Shown here in pieces: positions 49,060 through 50,967 of a stretch of 50,967 nucleotides of DNA (the first letter of the stretch is position 1; every line of letters starts with the position of its first letter). The notes beneath the pieces were generated by a model. The model made no database searches. It was not told the DNA's origin and was given only the letters and a program-made list of their open reading frames with translations. The position numbers and the translations under genes are program-made. This stretch comes from DATMXS01 sp050260275 (GTDB taxonomy: Bacteria > Acidobacteriota > Terriglobia > Bryobacterales > Bryobacteraceae). The stretch covers positions 1 to 50,967 of the forward strand of contig JBLNBX010000035.1 in assembly GCA_050260275.1 (NCBI GenBank), read 5' to 3'.

Positions 49060-49317
49060 ATGTTGATGATTCGACTGGCACGGTTTGGCGCGAAGAAGAA
49101 GCCGACCTACCGCCTCGTGGTGATCGAGAAGGAACGCGCGCGGGATAGCCGCGCCGTGGAAGTGGTGGGGCATTACAACCCGGTGGCGAAACCGGCTGCG
49201 GTGAATCTGAAGTACGACCGCATCAAACACTGGATCTCGCAGGGGGCCCAGCCCTCGGCGACAGTGGCCCGGCTGCTGAAGTCGTACCCTGCGCCGGAGG
49301 CTCAGCCTGCGGCCTGA
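49060..49317 (+). CDS. rpsP: 30S ribosomal protein S16
   Basis: An 85-residue small-subunit ribosomal protein. MLMIRLARFGAKKKPTYRLVV is the family N-terminus (seen here in the first 21 residues), followed by RDSRAVEVVGHYNP and YDRIKHWISQGAQPSATVARLL. The first ATG is used because family members usually have two residues before the Ile-Arg-Leu motif. The ribosome-binding site is weak (GGAGACGAAG). It lies 28 nt after ffh. The Ala/Pro-rich tail is short, as usual. Confidence 0.96.
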   Translation: MLMIRLARFGAKKKPTYRLVVIEKERARDSRAVEVVGHYNPVAKPAAVNLKYDRIKHWISQGAQPSATVARLLKSYPAPEAQPAA

Positions 49318-49404
49318 CGGCCGCGCACCGTTACCTCCCTTCTTTCTGTCGGATACGGGCGGCTCCCGCCCGGGTCTGATACGCTAGTGTGAGGAGGCGC
49401 TGGG

Positions 49405-49644
49405 ATGTCCGGGATGAAAGAACTCGTCGAAGACATCGCGAAAGCTCTGGTCGACATCCCCGACCAAGTTGCCGTGCGCGAAGTTGAGGGTGAACAGGTG
49501 ACCGTTCTGGAACTGCGGGTAGCGCCAAGTGATTTAGGGAAAGTGATTGGAAAGCAGGGCCGAACGGCGCGCTCCATCCGGACCATTCTCGGTGCGGCTG
49601 GGATGAAGCTTAACCGCCGTTTTACGCTCGAGATACTGGAGTAG
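49405..49644 (+). CDS. khpA: KH-domain RNA-binding protein KhpA
   Basis: A 79-residue single KH domain with the GKQG loop in DLGKVIGKQGRTARSIRTIL. Proteins of this type (YlqC/KhpA) lie between rpsP and rimM in many bacteria and bind RNA together with KhpB (Jag), with roles in cell elongation and small-RNA biology. GAGGAGG upstream of the ATG is a strong ribosome-binding site. A GGGCGG/CCGCCC hairpin lies between rpsP and this gene near 49356-49372. rimM begins 15 nt after the stop. Confidence 0.92.
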   Translation: MSGMKELVEDIAKALVDIPDQVAVREVEGEQVTVLELRVAPSDLGKVIGKQGRTARSIRTILGAAGMKLNRRFTLEILE

Positions 49645-49659
49645 GCGTTCCTGGGAGCA

Positions 49660-50199
49660 TTGCCTGTCGAACCTGGCCGCGAATGGGTCACACTTGCCGT
49701 GCTCACACGGGCGTGGGGCCGGCGCGGCGAGGTGGCCGGCATGTCGTTTTGCGGCGGCCCGGAGCGGTTCCAGGAGGTCCGGGAAGTGATGTTGTTTCCG
49801 GCTGCGGGCGGAGAACCGCGCGCGGCCGAGGTCGAGTCGGTGTGGCAGCACCGCGGAGTGCTGATATTCAAGTTCCGCGGCATCGATTCAATCTCCGAAG
49901 CAGAGACGGTGGAGCGCCACGAGGTGCGCATACCGCTTGAGCAGCGCGCCGCCCCGCCCGAAGGCGAGTATTTCCACTCGGACCTGGTGGGCTGCGAGGT
50001 GATAGAGCGCGCGACCGGCGAGCGCCTCGGCGTAGTGGAGGATTTGCAGGAATACGGCGGACCGGCGCTGCTGGAGGTGAGCCGCGGCGAGGGCGGCGAG
50101 CCGCTGCTGGTGCCGTTCGCTCGGTCGATATGCGTTGAGATAGACCCGGCGCGCCGCCGCATCGTGGTGGATTTGCCGGAAGGTTTGAAGGATTTGTGA
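49660..50199 (+). CDS. rimM: Ribosome maturation factor RimM
   Basis: A 179-residue protein that binds ribosomal protein S19 and helps mature the 30S head. The N-terminal RimM domain has WVTLAVLTRAWGRRGEVAGMSF and FRGIDSISEAETVERHEVRIP. The C-terminal PRC-barrel domain (~105-175) has YFHSDLVGCEVIERATGERLG and LLVPFARSICVEIDPARRRIVVDLPEGLKDL. The start is a TTG behind GGGAG; no ATG gives the standard beginning. The stop overlaps the trmD start (GTGA). Confidence 0.93.
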   Translation: MPVEPGREWVTLAVLTRAWGRRGEVAGMSFCGGPERFQEVREVMLFPAAGGEPRAAEVESVWQHRGVLIFKFRGIDSISEAETVERHEVRIPLEQRAAPPEGEYFHSDLVGCEVIERATGERLGVVEDLQEYGGPALLEVSRGEGGEPLLVPFARSICVEIDPARRRIVVDLPEGLKDL

Positions 50200-50936
50200 C
50201 GTTCGAGGTGCTGACGATCTTCCCGGAGTTCTTCCGGGGGCCGTTCGAGCACGGTGTTGTGGCGCGCGCGCGCGCCGGCGGCCTGCTCGGCATCCGCGTT
50301 CACGACTTGCGGAACTGGACGTCGGACCGGCATCGGACCGTTGATGATCGCCCCTTCGGGGGCGGCGAGGGTATGCTGCTGAAACCGGCGCCCATCTTCG
50401 AGGCCGTCGAATCGATCTGGCCGGAGAGGACGCCGCGGCAGAAGGTGGCGCTGCTATCGGCGCAGGGCAGGTTGTTCGACCAGGCCACCGCGGAGCGATA
50501 CGCGGAACTGGACGGCCTGCTGCTGATCTGCGGGCGGTATGAAGGCGTCGATGAGCGGGTGGCAGAGCACCTCGCGGATGAAGAGATTTCGATTGGCGAT
50601 TACGTGCTGAGCGGCGGCGAACTTGCCGCGGCGGTCGTGATCGATGCGGTGGCCCGCCTGTTGCCCGGTGTTTTGGGCAACGAGGAGTCCGCGCGGAACG
50701 AGTCGTTCCACGAGGCGGGCTTGTTGGATTGTCCGCAGTACACCCGGCCGGCGGATTTTCGCGGCTGGAAGGTGCCCGAGGTTCTCCTCAGCGGCCATCA
50801 CGAGCAGATTCGGAGATGGCGGCGCGGGGCTGCGCTGGAGAAGACGCGGCGGCTGCGGCCCGACCTGCTGGAGCGGACGGCGTCGAGAGGTAATGAAGAG
50901 CCGGCATCACCGGTGCCGGCGGAGCGTGAGCAATGA
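50196..50936 (+). CDS. trmD: tRNA (guanine-N1)-methyltransferase
   Basis: A 246-residue SPOUT methyltransferase that makes m1G37 in tRNAs reading CNN codons, preventing frameshifts. VLTIFPEFF at the N-terminus, DRHRTVDDRPFGGGEGMLLKPAPIFEA, the knot region LLICGRYEGVDERV and SIGDYVLSGGELAAAVVIDAVARLLPGVLG are all conserved. The GTG start overlaps rimM (GTGA), and the stop overlaps the next start (ATGA), so expression of the group is coupled. The C-terminal helix after 215 is variable and acidic. Confidence 0.96.
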   Translation: MTFEVLTIFPEFFRGPFEHGVVARARAGGLLGIRVHDLRNWTSDRHRTVDDRPFGGGEGMLLKPAPIFEAVESIWPERTPRQKVALLSAQGRLFDQATAERYAELDGLLLICGRYEGVDERVAEHLADEEISIGDYVLSGGELAAAVVIDAVARLLPGVLGNEESARNESFHEAGLLDCPQYTRPADFRGWKVPEVLLSGHHEQIRRWRRGAALEKTRRLRPDLLERTASRGNEEPASPVPAEREQ

Positions 50937-50967
50937 ACAACCAGCTTTTGACCAAGTACGTACAGTC
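50933..50967 (+). CDS. rplS: Probable 50S ribosomal protein L19, first codons only
   Basis: An ATG overlapping the trmD stop by ATGA opens a frame reading MNNQLLTKYVQ to the window edge. rplS follows trmD in most bacteria, and its N-terminus usually starts with Met-Asn and a short helix, which fits. Eleven complete codons are too few for identification by sequence, so the call rests on gene order. GGAGCG upstream could be its ribosome-binding site. Confidence 0.6.
   Translation, partial: MNNQLLTKYVQ

Noticed and set aside
1..50967. tRNA genes, CRISPR arrays, prophage, insertion sequences or toxin-antitoxin pairs
   Set aside because: Intergenic regions were read for tRNA T-arms, regularly spaced repeats, terminal inverted repeats and small paired genes; none was convincing.

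Overview
The window is chromosomal DNA from a GC-rich, Gram-negative-type bacterium. It carries Tat and Sec signal peptides, lipoproteins and a Wza/Wzc-like export locus. The gene order (rimP-nusA-infB-ylxP-rbfA, hemE-hemH-hemY, ffh-rpsP-khpA-rimM-trmD-rplS), Tat-exported Gfo/Idh oxidoreductases, a BshB1-type deacetylase and a very proline-rich IF2 together suggest an Acidobacteriota member (Bryobacterales/Solibacter-like). That is inference: no rRNA or other decisive taxonomic marker is present. I found no tRNA, rRNA, CRISPR array, insertion sequence, integrase or phage gene.

Layout. 1-7.8 kb: end of an N-acetylmuramoyl-L-alanine amidase, a hairpin-rich repeat, a PleD-like diguanylate cyclase (minus), an Fe-S-type Rrf2 regulator with clpP, a PAS histidine kinase and a stand-alone receiver that could be its partner, and an exported aldo/keto reductase. 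8-12.5 kb: an orphan sugar-binding lipoprotein, a GT-C glycosyltransferase with a small secreted protein (minus), a LacI-type sugar-binding core without its DNA-binding head, and a small membrane protein. 12.6-18.5 kb: cysE (minus), maf, a three-gene polysaccharide export/tyrosine-kinase operon, and a methyltransferase with a signal peptide. 18.5-23.3 kb (minus): purC, cvpA, transketolase and a BON/SRPBCC protein. 23.3-27.2 kb: a glycosyltransferase-methyltransferase fusion, a PfkB kinase, a rhomboid protease and a BshB1-like deacetylase. 27.3-32.7 kb: a dehydrogenase operon (Zn-ADH, SDR, Gfo/Idh, rlmB) behind a near-consensus promoter, facing a second Gfo/Idh gene that has the remnant of an MFS transporter behind it. 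32.9-43.1 kb: one long plus-strand run, rimP-nusA-infB-ylxP-rbfA-apbE-hemE-hemH-hemY, tied together by stop/start overlaps. 43.1-51 kb: a single-chain NfnL-NfnS-like flavoprotein, asnB, then ffh-rpsP-khpA-rimM-trmD and the first codons of rplS.

Most of the window is ordinary housekeeping. I did not find a clear new defence or mobile system. The points most worth a second look are: the Nfn-like fusion with its large-then-small domain order; the SDR whose YxxxK is YxxxR; the headless LacI protein; the perfect attenuator-like hairpin in front of rimP; the duplicated 5' end of the diguanylate cyclase gene, which makes a seven-codon upstream frame; the MFS remnant; the hairpin mosaic at 1217-1321; a recurring -10-like hexamer 6-7 nt before start codons that suggests leaderless mRNAs; and a hemEHY set whose ferrochelatase looks like the coproporphyrin type.
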